From positions 124,001 to 188,000 of the forward strand of contig JAUIKF010000003.1 of the NCBI GenBank assembly GCA_030430575.1: a stretch of DNA of 64,000 bases. The letters run 5' to 3'. The position numbers were made by a program, and so were the translations under genes. The notes beneath the pieces were generated by a model. That model worked only from the letters and a program-made list of their open reading frames with translations, did not search any database and had not been told where the DNA came from. This DNA is from Bacteroidia bacterium (lineage in GTDB: Bacteria; Bacteroidota; Bacteroidia; J057). Of the stretch, positions 41,945 through 51,237 are shown in pieces. The stretch's first letter is position 1, and every line of letters starts with the position of its first letter.

Positions 41945-43129
41945 ATGAAAAGAGTAGTAGTAGGCCTTTCAGGCGGCGTGGATTCAAGTGTAGCAGCCTA
42001 TTTGCTGAAGCAACAAGGCTATGAGGTCATAGGCATGTTCATGAAGAATTGGCATGATGATTCAGTCATTTTGGATGCAGAATGCCCTTGGGTAGAGGAC
42101 AGTCAAGATGCATTGCTGGTCGCGGAAAAGCTAGGTATTCCTTTCCAGACAATAGACCTGAGTGAGGCCTATAAGGAGCGAATCGTCGATTATATGTTTG
42201 CCGAATATGAGGCAGGTCGTACGCCCAACCCCGATGTGCTGTGCAATCGGGAAATTAAATTCGACATCTTTCTCAAAGCTGCCATGCAGCTCAAAGCAGA
42301 CTACGTAGCCACGGGTCACTATTGCCAGAAGGGTGAGGCTGTAGTAGATGGGCAATCCGTATTTAGCCTGCTGGCTGGCGCTGACGGTAATAAGGATCAG
42401 AGTTATTTCTTATGCCAACTGACGCAGGCCCAATTGGCCAAAGCGCTTTTTCCTATCGGCCATTTGCAAAAGGCCGAAGTACGGGAGATTGCACGAGCTG
42501 AAGGGCTCGTGACGGCCGAGAAAAAAGACTCGCAGGGTCTTTGTTTTGTAGGAAAAATACGTCTGCCCGATTTCCTCCAGCAACAGCTCAAACCCAAAAA
42601 GGGCCAGATCATAGAAGTAATGGCTGATGCACCTATATATCAAAAAAAGGTGTTGGCAGGCCATGAAGCGGTTCCTCATCAGCTACTTAGTCAACCCTTT
42701 ACCTATCAACCTTCTGATGGCCAGGTAGTTGGCACCCATAATGGTGCCCATTACTTCACTATCGGCCAACGCAAGGGACTAGGGGTCGGGGGAAAAGTAG
42801 AACCCCTTTTTGTGATAGAAACTGATGTGGTCCAAAATATTATTTATGTAGGCATGGGAGAAAATCACCCTGGCCTCAACCGTAAGGGTCTTTTCATTCC
42901 CAATGATGACCTTCATTGGGTGCGCCCTGATTGTGCACTGGAAACAGGGCAAAAAGAAGATTACCTGGTTCGTATCAGGTATAGACAGCCCCTTCAGTCC
43001 GCGACTTTGTACCGCGAGCCAGAAGGGCTTTATATCTCATTTTCTGATTGGCAAAAAGGCGTGACGCCAGGGCAATTTGCCGCCTGGTATCGTCAAGACG
43101 AATTAATCGGCTCAGGGGTCATTTCTTGA
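41945..43129 (+). CDS. mnmA: tRNA-specific 2-thiouridylase MnmA
   Basis: 394 residues. The PP-loop ATP site is [15 protein letters not shown] at the N-terminus. Catalytic cysteines are Cys100 ([13 protein letters not shown]) and Cys200 (DSQGLCFVG), and the KNW segment and C-terminal beta-barrel domain are present. MnmA adds sulfur to U34 of Glu, Gln and Lys tRNAs in the cytoplasm, taking persulfide sulfur from a cysteine desulfurase or a Tus relay. It starts one base after the MbnP copy, an unusual neighbour, so expression may be linked. A GC-rich tandem hairpin repeat follows its stop directly. Confidence 0.96.
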   Translation: MKRVVVGLSGGVDSSVAAYLLKQQGYEVIGMFMKNWHDDSVILDAECPWVEDSQDALLVAEKLGIPFQTIDLSEAYKERIVDYMFAEYEAGRTPNPDVLCNREIKFDIFLKAAMQLKADYVATGHYCQKGEAVVDGQSVFSLLAGADGNKDQSYFLCQLTQAQLAKALFPIGHLQKAEVREIARAEGLVTAEKKDSQGLCFVGKIRLPDFLQQQLKPKKGQIIEVMADAPIYQKKVLAGHEAVPHQLLSQPFTYQPSDGQVVGTHNGAHYFTIGQRKGLGVGGKVEPLFVIETDVVQNIIYVGMGENHPGLNRKGLFIPNDDLHWVRPDCALETGQKEDYLVRIRYRQPLQSATLYREPEGLYISFSDWQKGVTPGQFAAWYRQDELIGSGVIS

Positions 43130-43217
43130 GAGACCGCTCGCTTCGCTCGCTGCGAGACCGTTCGCGCCTTCGGCACTCACTGCGGGACCGCTCGGGCTTA
43201 CGCCCTCGCTGCGGGAC
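43130..43217. repeat. Tandem GC-rich hairpin units after mnmA
   Basis: Three units and a partial fourth (43130-43153, 43154-43183, 43184-43212, 43213-43217). Each begins G(A/G)GACCG(C/T)TCG and ends C-CTGC. Between them lies a small palindrome that differs in each unit (GCTTCGC, CGCCTTCGG, GGGCTTACGCCC). Confidence 0.85.
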
Positions 43218-43248
43218 TAAAGGCAGGTTTTCAAGAGGACCGAGCGAT

Positions 43249-45009
43249 CTACTCTTCTGTCTTCACGCCCTCTACTTTGCGAACGATCCCATTTTTGATG
43301 GCTTTACCGACATAAAATTCACTGAGTTTTTCATCCGGGTATTGGGAAAAACCCATCCGTCGAGTGAAGGCATTGTCTAGCATACGCTCTGACTTTCCTT
43401 CCAACCGAGGGTTCAAGGTGTCAAATACCTTCAACCAGCTATCCAAATTGGGATAGTTTCCACTGGTGAATAACCAGCGCGCATCTATCATATTGTTGAC
43501 TTTTCCCCAGTGAGGCACACCTCCAAACGCCAACATCTCTTTTTGAAGACGATTTAGGATGGTTTTGGCCCCCGCAGAATCATATAAGGTAGGCAAGTCA
43601 AAAAGGGCAAATACAGCCTCCTCTGGCGTTTTTGTGACACCATTTGCATGCTCATGGTACATGGGGGACAGATAAGCTTTCGAAGCTTTTACAAATCGCA
43701 CCGTCAGTGGCGAAGTCAGAAATAGTTGGCTATCTTTTCCCAATTCCTCCAAAACTTCCCAGACGCGCTCTACTGCTTGAATAAATCTGGGAACACCTTC
43801 TGCTCGACCATTTTCGAGTTCGTCTACACTTCCTAGGGGAAAGGCGAACTCAGCAGAATAGCCGTGCTTCTTCAAAGAAGCATTGCCTTGGTGAAGCACT
43901 TTGTGACTAGGACCAATAAACAATTTGTCCTTTACGGAGAGAAACCCTTTTGAAATAACTTTGGGATTGCCTTTAGGAAAAACGTCTAAGTACAGTTCAA
44001 TCGCAGAGGCCGGGATCAATAAGCTGCCAATCCGAACCGCCAAGTTGCGGACCATGGCATTTACCCATAAGAGTTTATGGTTTTTATCTCTTCGATCTAC
44101 CTGATGATCATATACTTGAATGGTGCGTATGGCATTATGCACTTTTTTCCAAGGATTTATGCTGTAGGGCGCAAGGTTAATAGTCACATGTCGAGCGGCT
44201 TGCTTTTTCTTGAAAAACAGGCTTCCATCAAGCAAAGCTGTTCTGATTCCTTTCGTATCCTTTGTCCCTTCCCATGTCCAGACCTCTTTGGTTTCTGCCA
44301 ATTTATAAGAGGGTTCTACTTCCAGGATATAGGAATAAATAATTCCCATACTTCCCAGGGTCATCAATGCACTATTGAACCACTCATCATTTGCAATAAG
44401 CGTAACAGGAACCCCACTGATGGTCTCAGGCTTAAGTTTATCTTCTCGGGTAATAGGAACAGTAGGCTCTATGCGGTAGAGTTGGCCGTTTCCTCCCAAA
44501 ATAAGGATTGAACGCACCATACTGGGGAAAGCGCCTAGTCTTCTTCCTGTACCGTGAGTCCCCGTCGAGATAGCTCCTGCAAGGGTCTGGAGGTCTACAG
44601 CTCCCATATTGGTAAGCGCGAGTTTTTGCTTATGCAGCCATTTGTTGAGGTCCTTTAGAATCATATTTCCAGATACCTCGACCAAGACGTTTTCTTTGGG
44701 TTTAGCACTAGGCTTAAATCGTTGTTTTTCCCCATAGTGTTCTGGGGAAATGACGTGAGCAAAAGGCTTGAGGCCTTTTGGGTCGATGACATAGCCATTT
44801 GTGAGGGCAACGTCAGAATAAGAGTGCCCTGAACCTACTGCCCGTATAGGTTGTTTTTCTGCCTTGGCAGTTTTTAGCAGAAGGATAAGGTCTGCCAGTG
44901 ATTGTGGGCTAAAAATCCCTAGAGGCGTTGCCTTGTGGTTTTTTGAGACATTGCTCCAAGTTTTCCTACGTTCCATCATTGAAGCCAATTCTGTTGGTTG
45001 GTCAGCCAT
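43249..45009 (-). CDS. FAD-linked oxidase of the aldonolactone oxidase type
   Basis: 586 residues. FAD-binding PCMH domain: PLGIFSPQSLADLILLL, then IRAVGSGHSYSDV, where His62 is the position of covalent FAD attachment in sugar-lactone oxidases; ISTGTHGTGRRLGAF follows. The C-terminal half (PF04030-like) contains VPHWGKVNNM. Family enzymes oxidise aldonolactones or related alcohols with O2 or another acceptor. The protein is longer than the usual 430-460 residues. No signal peptide is seen. The lipid or sugar substrate is not predictable from the context. Confidence 0.85.
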   Translation of the reverse strand: MADQPTELASMMERRKTWSNVSKNHKATPLGIFSPQSLADLILLLKTAKAEKQPIRAVGSGHSYSDVALTNGYVIDPKGLKPFAHVISPEHYGEKQRFKPSAKPKENVLVEVSGNMILKDLNKWLHKQKLALTNMGAVDLQTLAGAISTGTHGTGRRLGAFPSMVRSILILGGNGQLYRIEPTVPITREDKLKPETISGVPVTLIANDEWFNSALMTLGSMGIIYSYILEVEPSYKLAETKEVWTWEGTKDTKGIRTALLDGSLFFKKKQAARHVTINLAPYSINPWKKVHNAIRTIQVYDHQVDRRDKNHKLLWVNAMVRNLAVRIGSLLIPASAIELYLDVFPKGNPKVISKGFLSVKDKLFIGPSHKVLHQGNASLKKHGYSAEFAFPLGSVDELENGRAEGVPRFIQAVERVWEVLEELGKDSQLFLTSPLTVRFVKASKAYLSPMYHEHANGVTKTPEEAVFALFDLPTLYDSAGAKTILNRLQKEMLAFGGVPHWGKVNNMIDARWLFTSGNYPNLDSWLKVFDTLNPRLEGKSERMLDNAFTRRMGFSQYPDEKLSEFYVGKAIKNGIVRKVEGVKTEE

Positions 45010-45143
45010 TAGTATAAATTTAGGTGAATAACAGTGTGTAGGGGGACTGTTTATATACTAATGTCAAAAAGCCTCAAAATGTAACCATAAGAATTGATAA
45101 ATATTTGATTTTTAAACTTTAATGACGAGGAGTTTTATTTTAC

Positions 45144-45749
45144 TCATTGGTGGCCCCAATTGGTTGAATCGCTTTCATCATTGGGAGAAAGTCCCAAAAT
45201 ATCTCCTTCGGTAGTGACACCGAGGCCAAGAACCGTACGATTTGCATAGTTGAAATAGCTTGTGACTTGGTTGAGTTCCAAAAGCTCCCCATCTGAGAAT
45301 CCTACTTCCGTAAGCACTTGTTTATCAACCATTTCCATCGCTCCGGGAGCCAGGGTGAGTTTTTTTGCATACAACAATCCTTTCAACAGTTTTCCTTCAA
45401 AATAGTCATGGGGCATATCCTTCTCCAGGCTTTCCCATATCCGTTCATATTGCCTCTCATCCTCCAACAAGCGCTTCAACCCTGCCGCATGGTGATCGAC
45501 ACAATAAGGGCATTTATTCAACATACTTACATACACCCCAACAGATTCCAGGTACCATTTCGGCAAGGTATTATTGGTGTGGTGCAATACATTTTTGTAA
45601 AGAGCCATATGTCCTGCCAATGTGTGCGGACGGAGGCTATGTACACTGAGAATATTATCGATATAATGATTGGGTCCTTGAACCCGCTTATAGAGCTTGG
45701 CCAATGTACCTGTAGCTTCTTTAAAGGAAATTTCTTTTATCCAGCTCAT
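45144..45749 (-). CDS. AhpD-like peroxidase-related protein (CMD family)
   Basis: 201 residues. The AhpD-type active site is Glu68-x11-Cys80-x2-Cys83-x3-His87 (CPYCVDHH). The rest is all helical (KLYKRVQGPNHYIDNILSVHSLRPHTLAGHMALYKNVLHH). Members reduce alkyl peroxides or act as thiol partners in the cytoplasm. No peroxiredoxin gene is adjacent. The leader upstream is a run of ATTAATT-like repeats with AATTAATAATT a few bases before the ATG, nearly the same as before coaX. Confidence 0.88.
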   Translation of the reverse strand: MSWIKEISFKEATGTLAKLYKRVQGPNHYIDNILSVHSLRPHTLAGHMALYKNVLHHTNNTLPKWYLESVGVYVSMLNKCPYCVDHHAAGLKRLLEDERQYERIWESLEKDMPHDYFEGKLLKGLLYAKKLTLAPGAMEMVDKQVLTEVGFSDGELLELNQVTSYFNYANRTVLGLGVTTEGDILGLSPNDESDSTNWGHQ

Positions 45750-45837
45750 GAAGAAATTATTAATTGATAGATTATGGATTAATGAATAGCCATTTACCCC
45801 AAACGTTCCCCCTTAAACGCCTGGACAATTTGGGCCA

Positions 45838-46467
45838 TTAGATCTCTAATGGCTGAATAACTTCCCCATGAAGCTGGTATCGAAGGTTGAGCACACTGGC
45901 GTTGATATAGATGGTATCTCCGACTTGCTCAGTGCCTCTATCCTCATGGATATGTCCAAAAATGTGATATCGTGGCTTGATTTCTTTCAACTTTTCCTTC
46001 AAATCCACACAGCCAACTCGGCCATTAAAAAAGGTCATATCCAGGATATCTGCTGGCGGTCCATGAGTCACAAGCACATCTACATCGGGGGGAATCTTTT
46101 CCCACACTTCAGCGATGGCTTCGCCTCGGTGGGCATTAAAGGCCATGCCATGAAAATATGGGGTAATGGGACTTCCCCAAATGTTCAGCCCTTCAACGAT
46201 AATCGACTCATTTTCAAGATAATGAACCCCTAAAGGAATCATTTCCTGCGCAAGAAAGGATTCCTGTTCAAATAAAAAATCGTGATTGCCTGCGATGAAT
46301 ATCTTGTGCTTGTGAGGCAAACTGTCAAACCACTCTAAAAAGCCCGCGATTTCCTCAATCGTCCCCCCCATGCTCACATCCCCTGCATGAATCAGGATGT
46401 CTCCTGATGGAACTTGTAAGCCATGGTGCTTCCCGTGAGTATCTGAAATGGCAATGATGCTTGGCAT
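45838..46467 (-). CDS. Calcineurin-like metallophosphoesterase
   Basis: 209 residues with all five blocks of the fold: ISDTHGKHHG, HAGDVSM, AGNHDFLF, VTHGPPADI, FGHIHEDRG. These supply Asp/His/Asn ligands for two metal ions. It resembles the small MPPED1/239FB-like group (metallophosphoesterases acting on phosphodiesters), with unknown natural substrate. Cytoplasmic, with no signal peptide. A palindromic repeat lies in the spacer on its 5' side. Confidence 0.9.
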   Translation of the reverse strand: MPSIIAISDTHGKHHGLQVPSGDILIHAGDVSMGGTIEEIAGFLEWFDSLPHKHKIFIAGNHDFLFEQESFLAQEMIPLGVHYLENESIIVEGLNIWGSPITPYFHGMAFNAHRGEAIAEVWEKIPPDVDVLVTHGPPADILDMTFFNGRVGCVDLKEKLKEIKPRYHIFGHIHEDRGTEQVGDTIYINASVLNLRYQLHGEVIQPLEI

Positions 46468-46509
46468 AGGGAAATCAAGAATTATGGTTCATTTTAAATT
46501 TTGTGGAAC

Positions 46510-46546
46510 AGCTGTAGAGGCGTTGCATTGCAACGCCTCTACAGCT
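46510..46546. repeat. Perfect 18-bp palindrome
   Basis: AGCTGTAGAGGCGTTGCA, one T, then its exact reverse complement (46529-46546). It reaches into the stop codon of the 46545 gene. This matches a sequence class that I recognise as a widespread intergenic palindrome (GTAGAGRCGTTGCATGCAACGYCTCTAC type) in several phyla. Confidence 0.88.
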
Positions 46547-47765
46547 AGCAGCCTAAAATAATCTCCTCAATCAATGGATGGCCATTTTCATCAACAATTT
46601 TTAGCCATCCTTGCCAAATATGCGTGTAGTTGGTAGTTCCACTGTAGCCTGCCTCCGTCATAATTTGGCGTGCTTCTTTTACAGTCACTTTTGCCCAATT
46701 CTCATCATATTCTCCCTCCAAGTAAATTTCACATGAAAGAGGCAATTCGAGCAACACAGGGGCTAAATCGCTGGGAGCGATATGCAGAAAGTCTATTCCC
46801 CCGATCCACTCATACCCCTGCTCCCAACCTTCATTTCCATCGGGAAATCGCTTGAAGTAATCCAGCCAAGTCATGAACCCAAAAGTGGAATCAACCCTTT
46901 GAGCATCTGAAAGTCGAATCCACGTCTCCAATTCGCCATATTTGCCTTGAAACATTCGTACAAAATCCCCTCGTTTGTCGTAAGCTCGCAAATATTCTAA
47001 AGACGACATACCTGTAGAACGGTCTTCATCACACGCGTAATAGTGTATGATCTTTCCATTAGAATCTACAACAGCCTCATAGGTATACAAAGAAGATCCA
47101 ACCACTGGGATAGTTCCAATTTTTTGCTGAAGCGTATGATCAAAAATAACAATGCTGTCTTCAAAAGGCGTGCGTGGTCTTTGTGCGAAATAGTTCATTT
47201 GATAAAAAGGACCTATCATGAATCCTATCCCTTGTGTCGTCCCACGACTTTGAATAGGACCTGGGGAATCAAAGTTTGCAAAAAATGTGTCTTCTGGCAT
47301 CGAAATAATGGAAGCCATTTTTACATCTTTTTCCTTGATATACAGTGGTTTACCTGACGATGTATGCATCAGTACTTGATAGAAACTATCAGCCTTTTGC
47401 CCATAGATTAACCCATAGTTTTTGCCCCCTTGATCTATAATATAAGCAGTAATATCAGCTGTGTCTACTCGAATAAGTCTCTTCCTCCCTTTCCAAAGCC
47501 CACCATAGTAATAGTCCACAGATCCATTGATATGCTGGACAAGAGACAAGGTATCTTGTGCAATGCCATAGGCTAGGCCATACAAGGGAAGCTTGGTAAT
47601 TTTTTCTTCTTTCCGCTGGGGAGCTATCAAGACGCCCCCAGTAGGTGAAGGCGCAGTTTGTGCGTGTGCTGTTTCGTTTAAAGGAGCAAATGGCTTCTGT
47701 GAAGCATTATCCTCACAAGCTATTCCCCAAGTCATTAGAATAAAGGCAATCCACCAATAACGCAT
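46545..47765 (-). CDS. Secreted lipoprotein of unknown function
   Basis: About 406 residues from the ATG at 47765, chosen because MRYWWIAFILMTWGIAC is a lipoprotein signal; an ATG at 47810 would add 15 residues and overlap the upstream gene. After a low-complexity linker there are several beta-rich segments (LYGLAYGIAQDTLSLVQHINGSVDYYYGG, DTADITAYIIDQGGKNYGLIYGQKADSFYQVL). The C-terminus is ALPLSCEIYLEGEYDENWAKVTV ... WLKIVDENGHPLIEEIILGC. No family recognised. Likely co-transcribed with the SnoaL-like gene upstream. Confidence 0.62.
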   Translation of the reverse strand: MRYWWIAFILMTWGIACEDNASQKPFAPLNETAHAQTAPSPTGGVLIAPQRKEEKITKLPLYGLAYGIAQDTLSLVQHINGSVDYYYGGLWKGRKRLIRVDTADITAYIIDQGGKNYGLIYGQKADSFYQVLMHTSSGKPLYIKEKDVKMASIISMPEDTFFANFDSPGPIQSRGTTQGIGFMIGPFYQMNYFAQRPRTPFEDSIVIFDHTLQQKIGTIPVVGSSLYTYEAVVDSNGKIIHYYACDEDRSTGMSSLEYLRAYDKRGDFVRMFQGKYGELETWIRLSDAQRVDSTFGFMTWLDYFKRFPDGNEGWEQGYEWIGGIDFLHIAPSDLAPVLLELPLSCEIYLEGEYDENWAKVTVKEARQIMTEAGYSGTTNYTHIWQGWLKIVDENGHPLIEEIILGC

Positions 47766-47802
47766 ATGAATATCAGGTAATTTGGTAAAAAACACTATCT
47801 CC

Positions 47803-48267
47803 TCACCCACTCGTATGATCCACCACTATCACCCAAGTTCCCTTCACCTTTCGCCAAGTCAGACTGAAATAGCCTTCGAGGTTGTCCATCTTCTCACGGT
47901 CTAGGTGAAATTTACCTAATACGAAAGCTGATTTGGAACTCAGTTTTTCCATACGTATGATAGTAAACGTTAATTTTCCCATGGCTGCCTTATCTGGATA
48001 CCCTCTTTTATAATTGGCAAGCGTTGCCTTCCAGCCTTTGGTGACACCACTTTTTCCGATAAACGCCAGGGAATCTGACTTCCAATAGCCTTCCATAAAG
48101 CATTCCAGGTCCCCCGTATTCCAACATGTCTCCTGGGTAGCCAAGACATGTCGGATGGCAATTTCGTCTTTAGCGGATAGAGGGGTTTGGGAAAAAACAG
48201 GGGTTGAAATAAAAAAAATACCGAGGAAGTATATGCAAATCGGCTGCTTTTTGATTTTAATTTTCAT
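47803..48267 (-). CDS. Secreted SnoaL/DUF4440-like protein
   Basis: 154 residues from the ATG at 48267, giving a clean signal peptide (MKIKIKKQPICIYFLGIFFISTPVFSQ). A TTG start at 48306 would add 13 codons made of a six-base A/T repeat. The mature part has the NTF2-like fold of DUF4440: AIRHVLATQETCWNTGDLECFMEGYW and KGTWVIVVDHTSG, with FSLTWRKV on the last strand. Such proteins are often ketosteroid-isomerase-like or binding proteins; no catalytic residue can be named. The next gene is the unknown lipoprotein. Confidence 0.8.
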   Translation of the reverse strand: MKIKIKKQPICIYFLGIFFISTPVFSQTPLSAKDEIAIRHVLATQETCWNTGDLECFMEGYWKSDSLAFIGKSGVTKGWKATLANYKRGYPDKAAMGKLTFTIIRMEKLSSKSAFVLGKFHLDREKMDNLEGYFSLTWRKVKGTWVIVVDHTSG

Positions 48268-48330
48268 TTTAATTTCGATTCTATATTTATGCTGTAAATT
48301 GCGCAAAATTATTAATGTCTACAATCTGCT

Positions 48331-50082
48331 ATGAGTGAAAAAGTGGTATTGAGGTTTGCACCGAGTCCTACAGGACCGTTACACATGGGAGGTGTGCGAA
48401 CAGCCCTTTACAATTATCTTTTTGCGAAGCAAACGGGGGGCACCCTGATTTTGAGAATCGAAGATACTGACCAGACACGCCTCGTGCCAGGCGCAGATCA
48501 ATACATCATTGATGCCTTGGCCTGGTGTGGGATCACCTTCGATGAAGGGGTGCATATAGGCGGCCCTTCCGTCCCTTATCGCCAGAGCGAACGCGCGGCT
48601 ATTTACCAGAAATATACCGAACAGCTCATCGCTTCTGGGCATGCCTACTTGGCCTTTGATACAGCTGAGGAGCTTGATGCCGCTCGTGAAAAGCAGGGTG
48701 CTCATTTCTCCTACAACTACCAAACGCGCATGGACATGCAAAATAGCTTGTCTTTGAGTGCGGAAGCAGTTGCTGCCAAAAAGGCTTCAGGAGAACCTTA
48801 TGTGGTTCGCATGAAAGTACCTGAGGATGAAGAGGTTGTCTTCCAGGACATCGTTCGTGAAGAGGTCCGCTTCCACACCAGCCAAATGGATGACAAAGTC
48901 TTGATGAAAAGTGATGGGTTACCCACTTACCACCTCGCCAACATTGTTGACGATCATTTGATGGGGATCACGCATGTGATCAGGGGTGAAGAATGGCTGC
49001 CTTCTACCCCCTTGCATGTATTGCTCTACCGCGCCTTCGGCTGGGAGGCCATCATGCCCAAATTTGTCCATTTGCCCCTGATCCTCAAACCAGATCCTGC
49101 CCTTGTCACCCGCAATAAAGGCACCCGCCGGGAACTGACGGATAAGCTTTCGGACGAGTTTATGGCAGCCCATCCTGCCTTAGATCAGAAAATCCGATCA
49201 AAGGTCCATAGCTTTATCCAGCAGCTATTTAGCGACCGTCAAGGCATCCAAGGTCGCTTGAATCCCAAGGACAACGAGCCCAATTATCAGAAATGGCTGA
49301 AGACATTTTTGAAGGGTGCATTGTTTGGGAAATTGAGCAAAAGGGATGGAGATCGCCTGGGCTTTCCCGTTTTTCCAATGGATTGGCAAGACCCCAAAAC
49401 TGGCGACACTTCAGCTGGTTACCGTGAGGCGGGCTACCTACCTCAGGCATTTTTGAATGCATTGGCATTGCTGGGATGGAATCCTGGCAATGACGAAGAA
49501 ATCATGTCCATGGATCGCCTCGTAGAGGCATTCAGTTTGGATCGCATCAGTAAATCTGGTGCTCGCTTTGACCAAGACAAGATGAAGTGGTTTAACCAAA
49601 CCTACATCCGCGCAACCGCAAATGAAGCCTTATTGCCTCTGGTCAAGGCAGAATTGGCAGATGGTCACCCTGCTTTGGCTGATGATGAAAAGCTGCTACA
49701 AGTGATTGAATTATTGAAGGAAAGGGTTTCTTATATTCCTGATTTTGCGAGTCAGGCAGGATTCTTTTTTCAGGCACCTGCCAGTTATGATGAAAGAATG
49801 GTACAGAAGAGTTGGAAAGCAGAAAACAAAGGCTATATCAGCACGTTGAGAGAACGATGGGCTAGCCTAGATACTTGGTCAACAGCCACTTTGCATGACG
49901 CATTTGAAGCGATGGTTGCAGAGAAGGAAATCAGCAATGGCGCCGTACTGGCACCGCTTAGGCTGGTGCTTACAGGCAAGCCTGCTGGCCCTGGAGCTTT
50001 TGACATTGCAGGAGTCATTGGGCGGGAAGAAACCCTGGCGCGGATGGATAAGGCGGTGAATGATTTGGCGGTGGTGGAGTAA
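48331..50082 (+). CDS. gltX: Glutamyl-tRNA synthetase with a long insertion before the KMSKS loop
   Basis: 583 residues. The class I signature HMGG is at 18-21 (PSPTGPLHMGGVRTALYNYL) and the KMSKS-type loop KLSKRDGD at 334-341; the remaining catalytic domain and anticodon-binding C-terminus are in order. Bacterial GluRS are usually 470-510 residues, and in other Bacteroidota LKPD is followed within a few residues by GKLSKRDG. Here about 77 residues (256-332, rich in Lys/Arg/Leu, e.g. RRELTDKLSDEF and SFIQQLFSDRQ) lie between them, close to the active site. The protein charges tRNA-Glu in the cytoplasm. The insertion has no recognised fold. Confidence 0.95.
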   Translation: MSEKVVLRFAPSPTGPLHMGGVRTALYNYLFAKQTGGTLILRIEDTDQTRLVPGADQYIIDALAWCGITFDEGVHIGGPSVPYRQSERAAIYQKYTEQLIASGHAYLAFDTAEELDAAREKQGAHFSYNYQTRMDMQNSLSLSAEAVAAKKASGEPYVVRMKVPEDEEVVFQDIVREEVRFHTSQMDDKVLMKSDGLPTYHLANIVDDHLMGITHVIRGEEWLPSTPLHVLLYRAFGWEAIMPKFVHLPLILKPDPALVTRNKGTRRELTDKLSDEFMAAHPALDQKIRSKVHSFIQQLFSDRQGIQGRLNPKDNEPNYQKWLKTFLKGALFGKLSKRDGDRLGFPVFPMDWQDPKTGDTSAGYREAGYLPQAFLNALALLGWNPGNDEEIMSMDRLVEAFSLDRISKSGARFDQDKMKWFNQTYIRATANEALLPLVKAELADGHPALADDEKLLQVIELLKERVSYIPDFASQAGFFFQAPASYDERMVQKSWKAENKGYISTLRERWASLDTWSTATLHDAFEAMVAEKEISNGAVLAPLRLVLTGKPAGPGAFDIAGVIGREETLARMDKAVNDLAVVE

Positions 50083-50232
50083 TGGTTAAGGATATTACCC
50101 AATTTTAGCCCAAATCCGTATGAACAATACCAATTTTCACTATCTTTGGACTATCTGAATAGAATCACTAAATTTCATCTCTCTCTATTCTCTTTTCCCT
50201 GTTCTCTATTCTAATAAAAAAAACGTACTGCC

Positions 50233-51138
50233 TTGGCAAAAAAACGCAAATCTCGGATACAGAAGTTTATCAATTATACCAAAGAAGCTTTCTTCTTTCC
50301 AGCACACCTTTTAGGACTTGCTGCGATATCTGCACTCACCGTTTTGGGGTTAATTATCCTTCCCTCTCTCCCCTTCTTGCAAGGGATAGAACCTGCTTCG
50401 TTGATCTTGATCGGCGGCGGATTGGAGTTGATGCTTCTGAGTACCATCGCCAATAATCCACGGTTTATCCGTGCCATCAACGCGAAGTACCAAAAGGACA
50501 TTGACGCTTTTTACAAAACCAAAACCCTAGTGGAGTACTACAATGCCTTGTCCCTAGAGTCTCAAGCACGGTTTGACAAACTTCGCAAGCGCATCAAAGA
50601 AGTTCGTGATGGTTATAAAAAGACGGGTACTAATGCGCCCCAATTAGTGAATAACTTCCTGACCAAACTCAATTCCATTGAGTCTTCATATGCACGCCTC
50701 CTTTACTTCAAGGACAAATTTCCTCAACTCGCTGGCGAGCAGATCATGCAAAAGACCGTCATGGAGATTGACAAGCTCAATCAAGAGTTGAAGACCTCCA
50801 AAGGACGTCTCAAGCAGATCAAAGAGAAGCGCCTACGCCTCCTCCAAATGCGCATGGACAACTACTACAAAGTAGGCGAAAACCGTGAAGTCATCGAAGA
50901 GCAGCTCCAAACCATTGAAGAAATGGTTGAATACATCAAAGATCAACCTATGTCCCTCCAAAACACTGAGCGTGAGGACATTATGATCGACAATCTTCTA
51001 TTCGAAACAGAGCAAACTCAAGAAAGCCTGGAAGAAATTGAATCCTTGATGCAATCAGAATTCTACCCTGGCCTGACAGGTGACCTCACCCAAGAAGACA
51101 TCGATGACTTTGAGCGTGGCCTCAAAGAGCAAGAGTAA
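50233..51138 (+). CDS. Coiled-coil protein with two N-terminal membrane helices
   Basis: 301 residues, not a recognised family. Start codon TTG (50233) with no ATG nearby. Two hydrophobic helices at about 20-45 and 50-70 (PAHLLGLAAISALTVLGLIILPSLPFL; GIEPASLILIGGGLELMLLSTIA), then a long, highly charged helical region (about 85-270) with heptad-like Leu/Ile spacing (LNQELKTSKGRLKQIKEKRLRLLQMRMDNYY). An acidic tail ends it. It could be a membrane-tethered scaffold or cell-envelope factor; nothing more can be said. The spacer before it contains repeated TCTCTATTCTC. Confidence 0.68.
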   Translation: MAKKRKSRIQKFINYTKEAFFFPAHLLGLAAISALTVLGLIILPSLPFLQGIEPASLILIGGGLELMLLSTIANNPRFIRAINAKYQKDIDAFYKTKTLVEYYNALSLESQARFDKLRKRIKEVRDGYKKTGTNAPQLVNNFLTKLNSIESSYARLLYFKDKFPQLAGEQIMQKTVMEIDKLNQELKTSKGRLKQIKEKRLRLLQMRMDNYYKVGENREVIEEQLQTIEEMVEYIKDQPMSLQNTEREDIMIDNLLFETEQTQESLEEIESLMQSEFYPGLTGDLTQEDIDDFERGLKEQE

Positions 51139-51142
51139 AACA

Positions 51143-51232
51143 GCGTCTGAACGTCTGATGGTCTGAGTGTCCGATAGTTAACCCTATTATTCTATTCACT
51201 CAAACTTTCAGACTTTCAGACTTTCAGACTTT
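51143..51232. repeat. GTCTGA / ACTTTCAG opposing repeat arms
   Basis: Left: four degenerate GTCTGA units (51144-51173). Right: three exact ACTTTCAG units (51204-51227). The two arms are inverted and can pair. They sit before the enoyl-CoA hydratase gene. Confidence 0.78.
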
Positions 51233-51237
51233 ATTTT

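Noticed and set aside
43130-43217. Possible CRISPR or attachment site
   Set aside because: Units differ in their cores and have no spacers, and no integrase or tRNA is nearby.
43048-43380. Arg-rich open frame over the end of mnmA and the hairpin repeats
   Set aside because: Its composition comes from the GC-rich tandem repeats and from antisense of two real genes.
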